Part shown: one piece after another, positions 21,282 through 36,980 of the stretch
How positions within the stretch are numbered: position 1 is the first letter of the stretch
How the letters are laid out: the number at the start of each line of letters is the position of its first letter
Origin: Neurospora crassa OR74A
Taxonomy: Eukaryota; Ascomycota; Sordariomycetes; Sordariales; Sordariaceae
Length of the DNA: 64,000 bases
Reading direction: 5' to 3'
Assembly (NCBI RefSeq): GCF_000182925.2
Contig: NC_026504.1
Coordinates: 5,766,001 to 5,830,000 of the forward strand
Position numbers and translations under genes: made by a program
The notes under the pieces: generated by a model
The model's database searches: none
The model's input: only the letters and a program-made list of their open reading frames with translations
Told to the model about the DNA's origin: nothing

Positions 21282-23190
21282 ATGTTGTCAACCGGAGTGG
21301 ACATCGAGGGACGACCCCCAAACCTCGAACCCGTCAAGGCAGCGGACGCCGAAAAGGTCGCTGGTTCTAGAGCCGATATCGCTCATAATGAGGTCGCTTC
21401 CTTGTCTAGTGGCACCCTCGGCGACAATACCCATCGGAAGCTCAAGTCGCGCCATATCCAGCTGATCGGTGCGGTATATCCTGTTCTTCCTGTCCTATCC
21501 ACTGACTAACACAAGTCACCAAAAACAGGCATCGGAGGCACCATCGGTACGGCCTTTTACGTCCAGATCGGCAAAGGTCTCCTCAACGGAGGGCCTGCCA
21601 GCTTGTTTCTGGCCTTCACCATCTGGTGTACCTTTATCCTGGCCATCGCCATGTGCATGGCCGAAATGGTCACCTATCTGCCCATCTCTTCGCCCTTCAT
21701 TCGCTTTGCGGGCCGGTACGTGGACGAGGCCTTTGGATTCGCTGCAGGCTGGAACTTTTTCATCTTCGAAGCGGCCATGGTGCCCTTTGAACTCACTGCT
21801 TGTAACCTGATCATCCACTACTGGAGCGACGCCGTACCTGTAGGCGGCATCATTGCCATTACGCTGGTCATCTACGGCTTGGTCAACCTGCTGGCTGTGG
21901 AGTGGTATGGTGAAACCGAGTTCTGGGCTGCGCTGGGCAAGTTTCTGCTCATTGTGGGATTGCTCATCTTCACCTTTGTCGTCATGGTGGGCGGAAATCC
22001 CCTGGGAGATCGATTTGGGTTCAGATACTGGAAGGACCCCGGCGCTTTCACCGAGTTGTATTACACTGGTTCCCTTGGCCGCTGGCTGGGCTTCCTTCAG
22101 TGCTTGATTCAGGCAAGCTTTACCATTGCTGGACCGGATTACGTTGCCATGGTGTGTATCCCTTTATCCACATAATCAACCCAAACAAAACAAAACTGAC
22201 ACCTACAGGCCGCCGGCGAAGCAGAAAACCCCCGTGTCGTCATGCCCCGCGCCTTCAACGCCGTCTTCTACCGTCTCACCGCTTTCTTCGTCCTCGGCTC
22301 TCTCGCCGTCGGTATTCTCGTCCCTTACAACGACGCCGAGATGGCCCTCGCCTTTTCCTCCGGTGCTCCCGGCGCCGCCGCCTCTCCCTACGTTGTCGCC
22401 ATGAACCGGCTCCGCATCCGCGTCCTCCCCGACATTGTCAACGCCATGGTCCTCACCGCCGCCTTCTCCGCCGGCAACAGCTACGTTTACTGCGCCTCGC
22501 GCTCCCTCTACGGTCTGGCGCTCGAGGGCAAGGCCCCCAAGGCGCTGCTCAAGTGCACCCGGTCCGGAGTGCCCATTTACTGTGTCATGATCGTGCTGTG
22601 CTTTGGCTTGTTGGCGTTTCTGCAGGTCAGCAACAGCGCGGCCGTGGTGCTCTCGTGGTTCATTAGCTTGATGACGGCTAGCCAGCTGATCAACTATAGC
22701 GTCACTTGCACTTCGTATCTGAGGTGGTACGCGGCGCTCAAGGCGCAGGGGGTCAGTAGGGATAAGTTGCCGTACAAGGGGCTTTTCCAGCCCTATGCGG
22801 GGTGGTATGGGCTTTGCGGGTGCTTTGTCATGACGTTTGTGGGAGGATATACGGTGTTTTTGCCGGGGCAGTGGAGCGTTGCTACGTTTTTGTTCTCGTG
22901 AGTTGTTCTGGGCACCGTGCTTTCGGTGGTGATGTGGCTGACAGTCTCAGGTACACCATGATTGGGGTTTGTCCTGTGCTCTTTGTGGTGTGGAAGATTG
23001 TGAAGAAGACGAAATTCCACAAGGCCGAGGAAATTGACTTGCACAAGAATCTGGACGAAGTGGAGGAGTATCAGGCAAATTATGTGCCAACCCCGTCTAG
23101 GTGAGTCAAACCCAAAGCTTGCTAGAACTCGAAGACTGACGTTTTGACAGGAATCGGCTCGAATGGGTTTTGGATTGGCTTTTTGGTTAA
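21282..23190 (+). CDS. Amino-acid permease (APC superfamily, YAT type)
   Basis: Exons are 21282-21468, 21529-22151, 22209-22897, 22951-23100 and 23151-23190, giving 562 aa. It should import amino acids with H+ across the plasma membrane. The family signature follows the first junction (IQLIGIGGTIGTAFYVQIG), and about twelve hydrophobic helices can be traced. The GEAENPRVVMPRAFN loop and the SAGNSYVYCASRSLYGLA helix are typical YAT motifs. The C-terminus ends NRLEWVLDWLFG, as in many fungal permeases. Donor 1 is GTGCGG, chosen because it alone restores the GIGGT motif. All introns are 50-60 nt. Substrate specificity cannot be read from the sequence. Confidence 0.92.
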
Positions 23191-24090
23191 ATACCAGGAG
23201 GCAGCTATCAGGTTCTTGCCTCTTCCTCTGGCCCAAGCTGAATTGCTTTTTTCTTTCTTTTCTCAGGGGAACGCTGGTTGACCCGCGCCTCGAGTCCGCA
23301 TCTGTCACATTGTGACTTGTTTGCTACTCCGTGGCTTCCCGAAAAGAATGAATAAAGGATTGTAGTAGGGAATGGCAAGACCATCCGCGCAGTGGGAGAA
23401 GAGGATTGTTTGGATAGCGCTTGGATCAGGTAAATATCTCTGCAAGTACGACCGAGGAAGCGCGTCCCAAGTGTGGAAGGAAACTTGAACGTGATCAAAT
23501 CTACCATCCTCATTCTCCTTACATTTAGCAGTTGGTGTTTCCTAGCTCCTCGGGCTTCCCCGACATTTTCGCTGGCCTGCAGTCTGTACAGACAAAACCG
23601 GCTGAACTACACTGCATGCAGTTTTCATGGCACATGCAGAACCAGAAACAATATAAATATCACAGACGGGCCGCTTCCCCTCTGCCACACCCTTCATTTT
23701 TTTCTTCGCACAAGATTATCGAGGCTCGAAATCCGTCGTGATCACAATCGTCACGGATAGTCTTCCATTCTCTCTTCACTACAAATATCCGGCAAACGGG
23801 GTCAAACCACTCTGGTATTCTAGCCGTCCGTCTCGCTTCGTTCTTCGAACAATTTCATCAGACAACCCAACCTCTCGCAGAAGACAGATCTCCAGGTAAT
23901 CACCGATACCACGGACGCCCAACGCCCGACGCAGTTACGAGCAACTCCGACACTTCTCCAGGGGGCATCCACCCCACATCCAGCTTCATCCTCCTCCTCC
24001 GCCTCCTCCAAGACAAACACAATCAGCAGAGGTACCAACAACCGTCGACGTACCCAAAAACACAGCAGTACAAATCCCTACGACTCCGAC
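23191..24090. other. Intergenic region
   Basis: About 900 bp lie between the permease and the Ser-rich hypothetical gene. The last 300 bp are CT-rich and fit a promoter or leader. No other feature is seen. Confidence 0.4.
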
Positions 24091-24215
24091 ATGGACTTGG
24101 CTGTCCACGGCCTACACATGGTCGACTCGTCCCATCTCTATCCCGGGTACAAGCCAAGACGAAGGAACGTTGCTGCCCCCCACTATCAAGTTCATCAAGG
24201 ATCAGCAAATAAGAT

Positions 24216-24255
<40 letters not shown>

Positions 24256-24906
24256 ACACCATTCCCATCACCGACACAACTTCCTCCTCCTCCTCCGTCC
24301 TGGATGAACAATCCGTCAGATTTAAATTCTTCCTCCCCCTCTGAGAAAGTCCCGAGGAGATGGGGGGTGCAGTCCTACCCGAGTTTGAAGCAACGGGTAC
24401 GTGAGGAACGGGATGTAAAGGATGTACGGAGGTTTCCGGGTGCCAAGGGGGGAAGGATGGATAGTGCTCGGCTTCAAATTGGGAGTGGGTACAACGATGA
24501 AGATGGAGATGTTGAGATGGTAGACATGGATGTATCGTCGGGTAGTGGGAGTCACTATAACTGGAAGGATGCACGGGAATTTGAGAGGGGGTATGATGGG
24601 GATACGGAGATGGGGGATGCGCACATGCCGCCGCTACCACGGCTGTCGTTGTCGTCATCGCATGAGGTAAAGGAGGCAAAGGAGGCAAGTTGTTTTGGAA
24701 GTAATGGAAGTAATGGTGGCTTTGGGGGGAGGAGGAAGGGGAGTGAAATGCCGGTGAAGTACGTGCAGACAGAGGGGGGGAATACAGACCAGAGTACTAC
24801 CTCTACAGGTAGTAAGAAGAGGGCGAGATGCAGTGATCAAATGGATGAAGAAGAGGAAAAGGGAGAATATAAGCGAATGAGGAGCTCGTGTGAGTCTCGT
24901 CAGTGA
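24091..24906 (+). CDS. Hypothetical Ser-rich low-complexity protein, 271 aa
   Basis: A single exon runs from the ATG at 24091 to TGA. Near residue 43 a run of 13 serines is encoded by a pure TCG tract (24217-24254). The remainder is charged and disordered, with a DGDVEMVDMDV patch, a Gly/Asn-rich piece (SNGSNGGFGGRRKG) and a basic/acidic end resembling a nuclear-localisation stretch (GSKKRARCSDQ). No domain is recognised. A long reverse-strand frame overlaps it but is Thr-tract-driven and probably a shadow. It could be a fast-evolving nuclear protein or an over-read open frame. Confidence 0.5.
24217..24254. repeat. TCG trinucleotide tract (poly-Ser coding)
   Basis: Twelve to thirteen uninterrupted TCG units lie inside the hypothetical gene. 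Confidence 0.95.
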
Positions 24907-25566
24907 CGGGGAGATGAGTTACTTGGTTAAGTAGCTGGGTATAAGTACTGTGGCTGAGAAAAGAGGTTGTGAGGTCCAACGAGCGAATAGCATATCGAAT
25001 GAGAGGAGATTTACCACGAACAAGTATGGTTGATACATCTCGAAGATGGGGAGGTGACCGATGAGAACAGTACGACAAATCAGGCAGTGACCCAACTGAA
25101 GTGAATGAAAACCTGACTGTTTGTTCCTTCTAGATAACAATCTTGGGGACAGATTCCGTAGGTAGGTAGGTAGGTAGGTATACAAGAAATGAACCCAAAT
25201 GGTTCTCGGTATCTAGAGTGTAGTTTGTATATGTAATGTACATTGCCATTTGCATCTCGTTTGGGTGAAACTTACAACAACACTGCCCTGTCCGTCTTGG
25301 ATTCTGGTAGTGTACAGTCTTCTTCCCTTCTCTCGCCGTCGCCATGATTCATGCCGCCGCCGCCGCCGCCCATCCAAAACAGAGGCCGCCCAAATCCTTT
25401 TGAGGTAAGCCGATCGATGTGTCGGAGATGTGTCTAGACGTCTAGACGCCTGATTATTGTGCGAGCCCGACCGCTGATAGGTGATTACCCCTGCAGTCCG
25501 TTCTCCTCCACCCACCAATGCCGATATGGGATGATGCCATTCTTCATCTTGATGTTTCGGACCGCC
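24907..25566. other. Intergenic region between convergent genes
   Basis: About 660 bp include a TAGG tetranucleotide run near 25159-25181. No gene is seen. Confidence 0.5.
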
Positions 25567-27354
25567 TTACTCCTTCTTGGTGTCGTCCTTCTTTTCGCCA
25601 TCCTCCTTCTTGGCCTCTTCCGATCCATCCTTTTGCTGATGAGCAGGGTTGGTCAAGTTATGCCACAGCGATTTGAGGAAACCTTCATTCTTGTGGTCCT
25701 CAGCAGTGTTATCGGTAGAAGTCCCAGATCTGTTAGACGTGCGTCGAAAGTTAGCTGGCCATTACCATTGCCAAACGAACCGCAAGACTTTCTTATCCAA
25801 GAATAATTGTAATCCAAAGGGGGCCGGGGTGTCTCACGTCGACGACGTCCTGTGAATGTCCATAACGCGCTTGGCCGTCTTGTCGCCCATCTCGTCCGCT
25901 AGCATCTCGATGATGGTACGCTGGTTGGGGCTCAGATACTTGGGCATGTTGACGCGGAACTCGACGCGCAGGTCGCCCTTGGCCCCGCGACGGCCCTTGA
26001 GCTTGGGCATGCCCTTGCCCGCCATGGTCATCTTGTCGCCGGTGTTGGTGCCAGTGGCGACACGGACCTTGGCGTCGCCCTCGAGCGTGGGGATGGTGAC
26101 TTCGCCGCCGAGAATGGCTGTGGTGAGCGGTATCGTTGCCGTGTAGAGGATGTCGGAGCCGTGACGCTGGAACTTGGGGTCGGGCGCAACCCGGACGTGG
26201 ACGTACAGGTCGCCCTGGGTGCCTTGGGCGTTGGGGTTTGACTGTCTGCCTAATGGGGGCGCGTCACCCTCGCCGCTGATGCGTAGCTTCATGCCGTCCT
26301 CGATACCGCCGGGAATATCCACCACCAAGGTCTTGCGCTCCCTCACCACACCGTCGCCCGAGCAAGTCGAGCACTCGGAACCCTTGGGCGTCACCGTGCC
26401 GCTGCCGTTGCAGGCGTTGCAAACGGTGCCCATCTGGAAACCGCCCATGACCGTGACGACCTTTTGACCGGAACCGCCGCACGACTTGCACGTCGACCTT
26501 TGAGTGCCCTTCTTCAAACCGCTACCGCTACATGTGCCGCATTGCTTCAGAGGCAGGATCGTAATCGTCTTTTTGGTTCCCTTGGCCGCCTCCATGAACG
26601 ACACCTGCACCTGCACCTCGATATCGTCACCCTCGAAAATCTCGGGCTGGAACGGACCCCGACCGCCGCCGCCGCCGCCAAAGGGACCACGGCCACCACC
26701 GGTAAATGCTGAGAAGAGATCATCGAGGTTGATGTTTGCGCCGAAGCCGCCGCGTCCGCCGAAGCCGCCAAAGGGGTGCCCGCCGCCAAACGGTTCACCA
26801 CCAGGGCCGGGGTGGCCGCCTGCTTCGAAGCCAGCAGCGCCGAACTGGTCGAACTGCTTCCTCTTCTCGGGATCAGATAGGATTTCGTAGGCGGACTGGA
26901 TCTCGGCAAACTTGTCCTTGGCGTTGGGGTCCTTGTTCGTATCGGGGTGGTATTTCTTGGCTAGGCCGTAGTAGGCCTTTTTGATGTCGGATTGCGAGGC
27001 GCTCCGGTCAACACCCAGTACGCCGTAGGGGTCGCGAGGTGTAGCAAGCAGGCGGTTGGTGGTGTGGAAGGTCTATGGATTAAGCAGGAGCTGGTCAGCA
27101 TGTGGATGAATCGAAGTCACGGAGCCAAAGTGAACAAAGACGTCATCAGGACCTACCCTTGGCTTCGAGATAGGCCTCGTGGGAGAAGTGGTGGGTGTGG
27201 TTGAGCGGCTGGTGCGAGGCCTAGCAACTACAGTAAAGCCAGCAGCAGAAGCCTTTCTTCCGGCACAGGCTCTAAACCTCTGGCGACGACATATTTGCGC
27301 GGGAGAGAAGTGGCGAGCCGGGAGGGCTGCCTTGGGAAGAACGGACGAGTTCAT
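25567..27354 (-). CDS. mdj1: Mitochondrial Hsp40 co-chaperone Mdj1
   Basis: Exons are 27354-27157, 27072-25838 and 25729-25567 (531 aa). The 84-nt first intron has donor GTAGGT; the 108-nt second has donor GTGAGA and acceptor TAACAG. It partners mitochondrial Hsp70 in the matrix. The first ~66 residues are Arg/Ser/Ala-rich without acids, a clear presequence. Then come a J-domain ([14 protein letters not shown] near residue 109), a Gly/Phe-rich stretch, and four zinc-binding repeats ([32 protein letters not shown]), followed by the C-terminal substrate-binding region. The last exon adds [12 protein letters not shown] and a charged tail, as in fungal Mdj1. Without the second intron the frame would stop directly after RTSST. 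Confidence 0.93.
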
Positions 27355-28479
27355 CTTGATCTAGTAGGTAGCTATGGATAGGTAGGTAGAGAGGAGAGAG
27401 AGGAGGGTTCGGGTTTCGTCGGTAGATGGTGCGGGCCAGTGAGTAGGTAGCCAACAGGTTATTTACCGCGACATTAAACAAAGGAGTGTGTGAGAGTGTA
27501 CAGCGTAGGGAGTAACCTGAACCGAACACCCGTGTGTGGATGGAGAGAATAAAGTGAGGGTCAAGGAAGTGGAAGTTCGTTACGAAAGAAGGTCGGATCG
27601 TGACCAGGAAACCATGCAGTCAACTTTTTGGCGATTCGCCGAATCACAGCCGCCATTGGGCTGTTGGTGCTCGGTCTTGGCATTCAAAGCACGCACTGGA
27701 GCTGCTGAAAAATGGGGAAGAGCTGCTGAAAAGTGGAGAATTCGGGAACCTCGCTGGTCTTCAAAGTGTCTAGAAATCACCACCGCCTTCTTTCTGCCCC
27801 ACCACTACACCCATTCCCGTCGTCTGGGTGATGGTGTTTGGGTGTCATCACTGCAATCAGTTCCTACAAGTATATGGATTCCCATATGCGTCTGTTGAGT
27901 TTCAAACCTCCCGAAATCATCATTAAGAGTCCATTGCGCTGAGACAAAACACACACACACGAAAAAAAAAGAAGGAAATAAACCGAGGATGTCCGGGTAG
28001 CTCATCAACGCAGTCCCCCCGTCCCAGCTGGGCGCTAGATCAACATGACGGGAGGGGTCCTCGTCTATAACTAACTGATAAGATAAGGAAAGCCCACTGT
28101 AACTCCATCACCACAGTGACGACACACCCTCGATTTGTTTTCTTTCTGCATGTGCATGTCATCACCACCACCACCAGGCTATGTATGGTAGGCTGTTTTG
28201 CGCCCAGCCACATCTTTGCGCCTTCATTCATTCGCGACAACACGCGCGACAGCCAATCCAAGCCTGCTTGACTGGTAGCATGCAAGAAGTGCTGCTTCTT
28301 TGACCTGTTGTTTTGGCCTTGTTGTCGCAACGAAGCCACAAAGGTTCCCAGCCGGCCCATCGCTCACCATTGTCGACCGACCGCGTGCTCGCGACTCCAT
28401 CATCTGTTTTGTCCCACCTACACTAATTTCGCTTTCGATTCCCGCGTAGCACTACCAGAAACTCCGAGACACCAACATC
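27355..28479. other. Intergenic region, divergent promoters
   Basis: About 1.1 kb lie between Mdj1 (-) and the Snf7-family gene (+). A two-copy tandem repeat of about 20 bp (AGCTGCTGAAAA...) occurs at 27700-27741. No gene is seen. Confidence 0.5.
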
Positions 28480-30008
28480 ATGAACAACCAACAATCACTC
28501 GTCGACTACCTAGTCCAACACGAGCCCAGCTTCAGGAAGTGCGTCTTTGCCCATTCGACTGATGCCGCCTCGCTTCATCTTGGGTGTTCCCAGCTAACCT
28601 CCTTTTCCACAGAGCCCGCCTCCCAGCCCTATACTCCGATTTCACCACCCTCCGCACTCTCAACCCCGATGGCTACCAGGCCAATATCTCCGCCTGGCGT
28701 TCTGCCCTCGCCCACCTCGCCCGCTCCGGCTTGGCCCCCGCCCCAAAAGGTTCAACGCCCAACCTCCTCGTCCTCAATTCCGATGAATCCCTCCTCCGCG
28801 CTCTCGAGTCCAAAAAGTACGGCCGGCCGTTAGCCCTGGGCACAGTGATTAGGGAAGCACTGGCCTCCAAGGACCTTGTACCGCTGCATGACTTCCTCAC
28901 ATCCCCAACGAGCATATACTACCAGCCATGGCTACCATCACCGTGGGCTGTAGCTGGCGGTGTGGCCGGCTGGGCCTTGAAACAACTAGGTGTAGCAGAT
29001 TGGCTGAGGGGGAACGGGCTACCAAAGGGACAATACGTGGTGGTCGCCAACGTCCAAGAAGCCGGCAAGCAGTTCGCCGCAACCACCGCATCCGCCCTAA
29101 CAGACAGCCGCTTCGAACGTACCTGGTCCAAAGCGCACTTTCTCCATACGTACAACGAGCAGGTCAAGCTGGAGCAAGGCAGCGAGGGCAAACTCCTCAG
29201 TGAAACCGATCTCGACGTGTTACTCGTCTTTCTCTCGCGCGACAAGGACCTCATCCTCTACGACGGCTCCACCTTTAAGATCAAGACTCCCTCTGATGAG
29301 CAACAAAGCATAACGCCCGAAGACACAACAGTCGCTTCCATCAAGGAACTCATCTCCTCCCTGACGCACCAAACTCACGCCCTAGCGGGCCGCATCACCG
29401 AACTCGACAAAGCCGCCCGCCAAGCCGTGCAGTCCAATAACCGAATCGCAGCCTTGGCGGCTCTCAAACAAAAGAAACTCGCCGAGCAGAGTCTCGAGGG
29501 CCGCTACGCAAGCTTAACGCAACTAGAAGCCGTCGCGTCCCAGATCCAACAAGCCAGCGACAGCGTAGCCATGATGAAAATCATGGAAACCAGCAGCAAG
29601 GTGCTCGAGTCGCTCAACGAGCAAGTCGGTGGTGTTGATAGGGTCGAGAACCTTACTTCCAAACTCAGAGAGCAGATGGCCGAGGTGGATGAGGTTAATA
29701 CCATTCTGGCCGAGGCGGGCACGACTGCTGCTGGTGGATTGGTGGATGAGGAGGAGATTGATGAGGAACTGGAAGAGATGTTGGCGGAGCAGGAGAAGGA
29801 GAAGCAAGCCAAGGAGGAGAAGGAGGAGGAAGAGAGAGAGAGGGACAGGGAGAGGGAACGAGAACAAGAGAGGGAGGCGGAGGAACTCAGGAGGAGATTG
29901 GAGGCGATTGGGGGTGTGCCGGTGGTTGAGCCGGGGACAACGGCGGGGAGCAAAAGAGAAAGGGAGATGGAGAGGTTGATGAAGGGTATGTCGATTGATG
30001 ATGAGTGA
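28480..30008 (+). CDS. Snf7-family (CHMP7-like) ESCRT-III protein
   Basis: Exons are 28480-28538 and 28613-30008 (484 aa); the 74-nt intron has donor GTGCGT, branch GCTAAC and acceptor CCACAG. ESCRT-III proteins polymerise on membranes in endosomal sorting and nuclear-envelope sealing. The N-terminus (SFRKARLPALYSDF, then LNPDGYQANISAW) and the winged-helix-like first half match the CHMP7-type fungal group. The second half is a Snf7 helical core with basic and Gln-rich amphipathic helices, a conserved RIAALAALKQKKLAEQ-type stretch, an acidic region (DEEEIDEELEEM) and a long Glu/Arg coiled coil near the C-terminus. Length fits the family. Confidence 0.85.
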
Positions 30009-30560
30009 TCTTTCTCAGGAGAGGGATATAGATACCATGGTTTATTTTAGTAGGCAGTGCTAATTGTTTTGGTAGGTTAATTGCGAGTATACCAACTTTG
30101 TTTAACTTCGGTCCCTTTTTGACTACGACTACGATGACGAGTTTCACGACTGTTACGATACGGCGTTGATTAATCCCAATTTTGATGGATACTGCTTTTA
30201 CGACTTTCAAAGGGCAAATAGAATGGGACTGGGATGAGCGACCAAGGTTTCACGACCAGGACATGATTATGAACTATGACAGGGCGTTAAGGGGTGTTTG
30301 TTTACGGGGTACTCACTCCATCACGAGATGCTAGCCCATGTCGATAGTTGATGCGTTACATCGACGCAATACATTGTAACCAACCCTCTATTGTATTCAC
30401 ACAAGACCGTGATATCTTTCCCGTCCAGCCTATCAACACAACTCCAAAACGCCAGCCAGCCAGCCAGGTCTCTCGCTCGCTCTAATCAAGATCCAATCCA
30501 AATCCCATGCGACACTTTTCGTACCCTTTCCTTTTTTTTGCCATCCACTCAAACAACACA
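30009..30560. other. Intergenic region between convergent genes
   Basis: About 550 bp lie between the 3' ends of the Snf7-family gene and Mcm6. Nothing notable is seen apart from a CCAG run near 30455. Confidence 0.5.
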
Positions 30561-33610
<3,050 letters not shown>

Positions 33611-35033
33611 TGTGTTATGGTGTTGCTGTGGTCCACCTGGGTATCAAGGAGAGTTGGTGGAGATTGGAAGTTGTCGAGGTCAAGATTCAAGTAGAGATAT
33701 GAGAACCCAAGGGACCAAGGACTGACTGGTTAGTGAGTGGAAGGAGGGGAAACTGTGACGAGGGGAGGGGAACTGAGTCCTCCCTGTCAAGAAAACACGA
33801 TAAAACACGCGCCAGAAAAGCTGAAGCGCGCCAAGACCAGGAAGCTGGCGCGCACAAGTGGGGCCCTCTTTAATGGCTTCGCTAGTGGGATATAGATTGG
33901 ATAACTGCATACCACCTGCACTTGGCCACAGAAATTCAACCTCTGGGGTGTATCGCCGAAAGCAATACACTTGCTGTAACGAAGCATCGCCATTCGACTC
34001 TGCCTTGTTCGTACGACGACCCGACTTGCCCTACCAAGGATTCAGCCTCCTGGTAGAAGTTGCCTACTATGTCTTTTAGTGATTCCAGGCCTTTCGTGTG
34101 CCGAATGAGACCTTTTGCAATTCTCTCCCAACTATTTTCATTCATTTTGATTTGAGAAATCCTCCAGCAAGATGCTCCTTCCTCACAAGCCGTTGCAAAA
34201 TGGGTGATGCTTCTTCCATCCATTGAACAATTCTGTGTGTATTGACGAAGCACAATTTTCTCGAGCTGATGCCCTCTTCCCGCTGTCGGCACTCTTTATC
34301 AAGTGCCACACAATTGTCGTCGCTCCCTCGGTTCCTCGAATGCAGTGTTCCCTCCCACATCAGCCAAACTGAACTGTCAATCGCCCTCGTCCAATTTCCT
34401 CAGCCTTCGGTGACATCCATCAACCAGCTTGCCATGGTATCTTGCCATTAAAACCGGCCAGCTGCCAGGTCAAGTCCGTGGTGGTTCTCTATAACATCCG
34501 AGTTATGTATGTATGTCAGACAAGGTACAACACAAGAAGGTGAGTATAGTGAGGTCGAACCAGTCAGAAGTGGTCCCGGTCATGTTCGGTCCCAAACTCC
34601 AACATCTCCGAGACATACAAGCTGCAGTGTTACCACAATTTCATCTGGGCTGATAGGCTTTAGCCGAGAGCATGCCAGCCCTTGACCACCCACATCAACC
34701 CGCGGCCAAGAACACATGTCCTTGCTTGACGTGACGACCTTCTGCAATCTGGTATCCGCCTGCCCCTCCCCCCGATCAGATCTCTGGGCTGAAACGCCAT
34801 GTAGGTGGGCAGCGTGGCGGCGAACCTGATCTATCTTTGCCATCACCCCCCTTCCTGACGTCTCAGCTTCTTCTACCACTCCACAAACAACAGCAATGTT
34901 AGATCAGTAGTCTCTTGACATCAGAATGGCTTGACAAGCGAAACAAAGACACTATCAGCTGACTCGGCCAAACAAAGCTTTGTGTCAGAGAAGATCGTAT
35001 CTGGGCCCGCATTCAGTCAGTCAAAAGTCCAAG
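33611..35033. other. Intergenic region, divergent promoters
   Basis: About 1.4 kb lie between Mcm6 (-) and the caspase-like gene (+). A minus-strand frame at 34223-33936 (95 codons from ATG) reads somewhat protein-like but has no recognisable features and weak codon bias. It is not called. Confidence 0.4.
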
Positions 35034-36685
35034 ATGAACAGCAATACGGACTTCACTCAGCTATGGCATCGCCATTTGGCCAACCTCCGCCATGACTTCT
35101 CGGCTGGAGCTGTTGACAACGCTCGTGTACACGCTTCGCCTTCGAAGCCGGCAAGGAGCATGGATGGAAGAGGAGACAGTGAAGCTACGCCCAGGGGCGC
35201 TGATCATCATGACATCCAAGCGACGTCGCTCCCCGTTGGACTCGAGTGGGACGGAGACATGGAGATGGTGATTGGTGCTTTGCAGGAGCTTGAGGTGTAA
35301 GTTCGGCCAACCTGACATCTGATCCCAAGACAAAACGGCTAACGGACATCCGTAACAGTCAAAGCCCTATCACCGCCACCGAAGCCCTCAGTCCCGATTC
35401 TCCGTGGTTCAGAGACCATCATCTTCGCCGTGATGCCGATGGTGATGGGGATATAGAGATTGAGACTGTGGCGTCGTCACCGCAAAATTCGAGCTGGTCG
35501 AGGACCGTCGCGCCTCCGAAAGCACAGCGAGCCCGTTTATCATTGCAACCACAGCTGAAGAGCCCCGTCAACCTCTATACGTCTGCGGCTGCTAAGGGGC
35601 TTGATACAGATGCTAAAGCACGGACAGAAAGAAGATACTCACAAGACTGGTCCAGAGATCATGCAACACTCCTCTCACACTCTCAGCAGCTATACGAGAC
35701 TTACTCGGCTTATCCAGCATCACTAGCTTTCAGTACTGCTCGACCTGAACCCGAGACCGAACCACCAGAACCAAAAACCAGGTTCAGCTCCATCTTCTCG
35801 CCCTCTCAGCGCAGTCGACATGCACAGCTAACCGAAGAAGTCAACGTCTTGATCCTCAGCTGGGCTACGACAACCACAACAATAACCGCCAAGGAACAAG
35901 GGCCAATCAAACTCAGTTCAAGTCGGCAAGGGATCAATACCTCCACGGACTCCGTTCGAAACTGCTTCAAACGGCTCGGATATCGAGTCCAATGCCGACC
36001 GATTCCCGAGGACTATCCTACTGCGGCTGTGGAGACCCTGCTGGCCAAGTTTCTCGCGGACTCCGATACGGGCCAGGGGAGGAAGAAGTTGCTAGTCATT
36101 TACTATGCTGGGGGAGCGGACATGGTTGGAGGAAGGATGATGTTTGCGAATGCGATTGGCTCGAGTCATTTCTTCTGGGAGGACATTCGCGAGCCCATCA
36201 TGTCGAGTGAGAGTGACGTCTTGCTCATCCTTGACTGTCATCACTCCATGAGGTCGAATACGAGCACAGAAGCAGAAGATCAACTGATGGTCGACCCGGG
36301 CCTGGCATCGTCACCCTCCGTTAAGCAACTCTTGGGCGCCTACGTTCCTGTTCCCTTGCCCCGAACAGATACACCCAACAGCAGCTCGAATGGGGGCATC
36401 ACGGGAGCAACGCAGATGACCCAAACCCTTTGCAGAATTCTGGACAGCGCCTACGCTAGAGGAGACGGCAAGATATCAGTGCAGAGGTTGTGCTCGTGCA
36501 TGAAAAATGACTTGCGACAAAACGGCACGGAACTGGATCAAATGGTGTTTGTTACGCAGTTGGGAGGAAGACACTTGATGGATATCGAGTTGCCTGTGTT
36601 GTCTGCCGGCATCGATATCGGCGTTAGAGGTGGCAATGACGTCGGCGGCGGTGTATCGCGGGGTATGGGAGTCCTCCGAGGTTGA
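35034..36685 (+). CDS. Caspase-like-fold protein lacking the catalytic His/Cys, 529 aa
   Basis: Exons are 35034-35296 and 35359-36685; the 62-nt intron has donor GTAAGT, branch GCTAAC and acceptor AACAG. The first ~270 residues are disordered. The region from about 270 to 520 reads like a fungal caspase-type domain: strand VNVLILSWAT, helix VRNCFKRLGYRVQC, strand KKLLVIYYAGGADMVGGR and strand SSESDVLLILDCHHSM. In active relatives the third strand ends GHG and the fourth DCC or DSCHSG. Here the His position is Gly and the Cys position His, so the protein is probably not a protease. A C-terminal TGATQMTQTLCRILDSA helix and VFVTQLGG strand match related fungal proteins. The fold assignment is by motif and order only. 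Confidence 0.65.
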
Positions 36686-36980
36686 TATCAACTACACCTC
36701 AACTTGGGCAAGTTTAGTCCCATTCGAGAGTTCTTCCTATCCCTGGGGCAATCACACACAGGCAGCTAGCGTGTCTGCCTGATCATCTCTCCCTCCAATC
36801 ACTGACTTTGGATAGTCTTCCGTCTGGTATGGGTGTTGTTGATGGAGAAGCAGCAACCTAGCCTAGTTTATGGGACATGTGTGATATATCCCTGAGAGCT
36901 GAAGACTAAAACTCCAATGACACCCAATCGCTTCCACTTTTGGAGATCTTCGGCATTTGCTAGCGTGTGCTCCATATTCC

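Noticed and set aside
24023-24688. 221-codon frame opposite the Ser-rich hypothetical gene
   Set aside because: Driven by the GAC/GAA complement of the TCG tract (poly-Thr) and Pro/His-rich noise; the plus strand is the better candidate.
33936-34360. Two overlapping minus-strand frames that read somewhat protein-like
   Set aside because: The longer one starts from ATG only for 95 codons, neither has recognisable motifs, and the coding look shifts between frames. It could be a decayed gene, but the evidence is insufficient.
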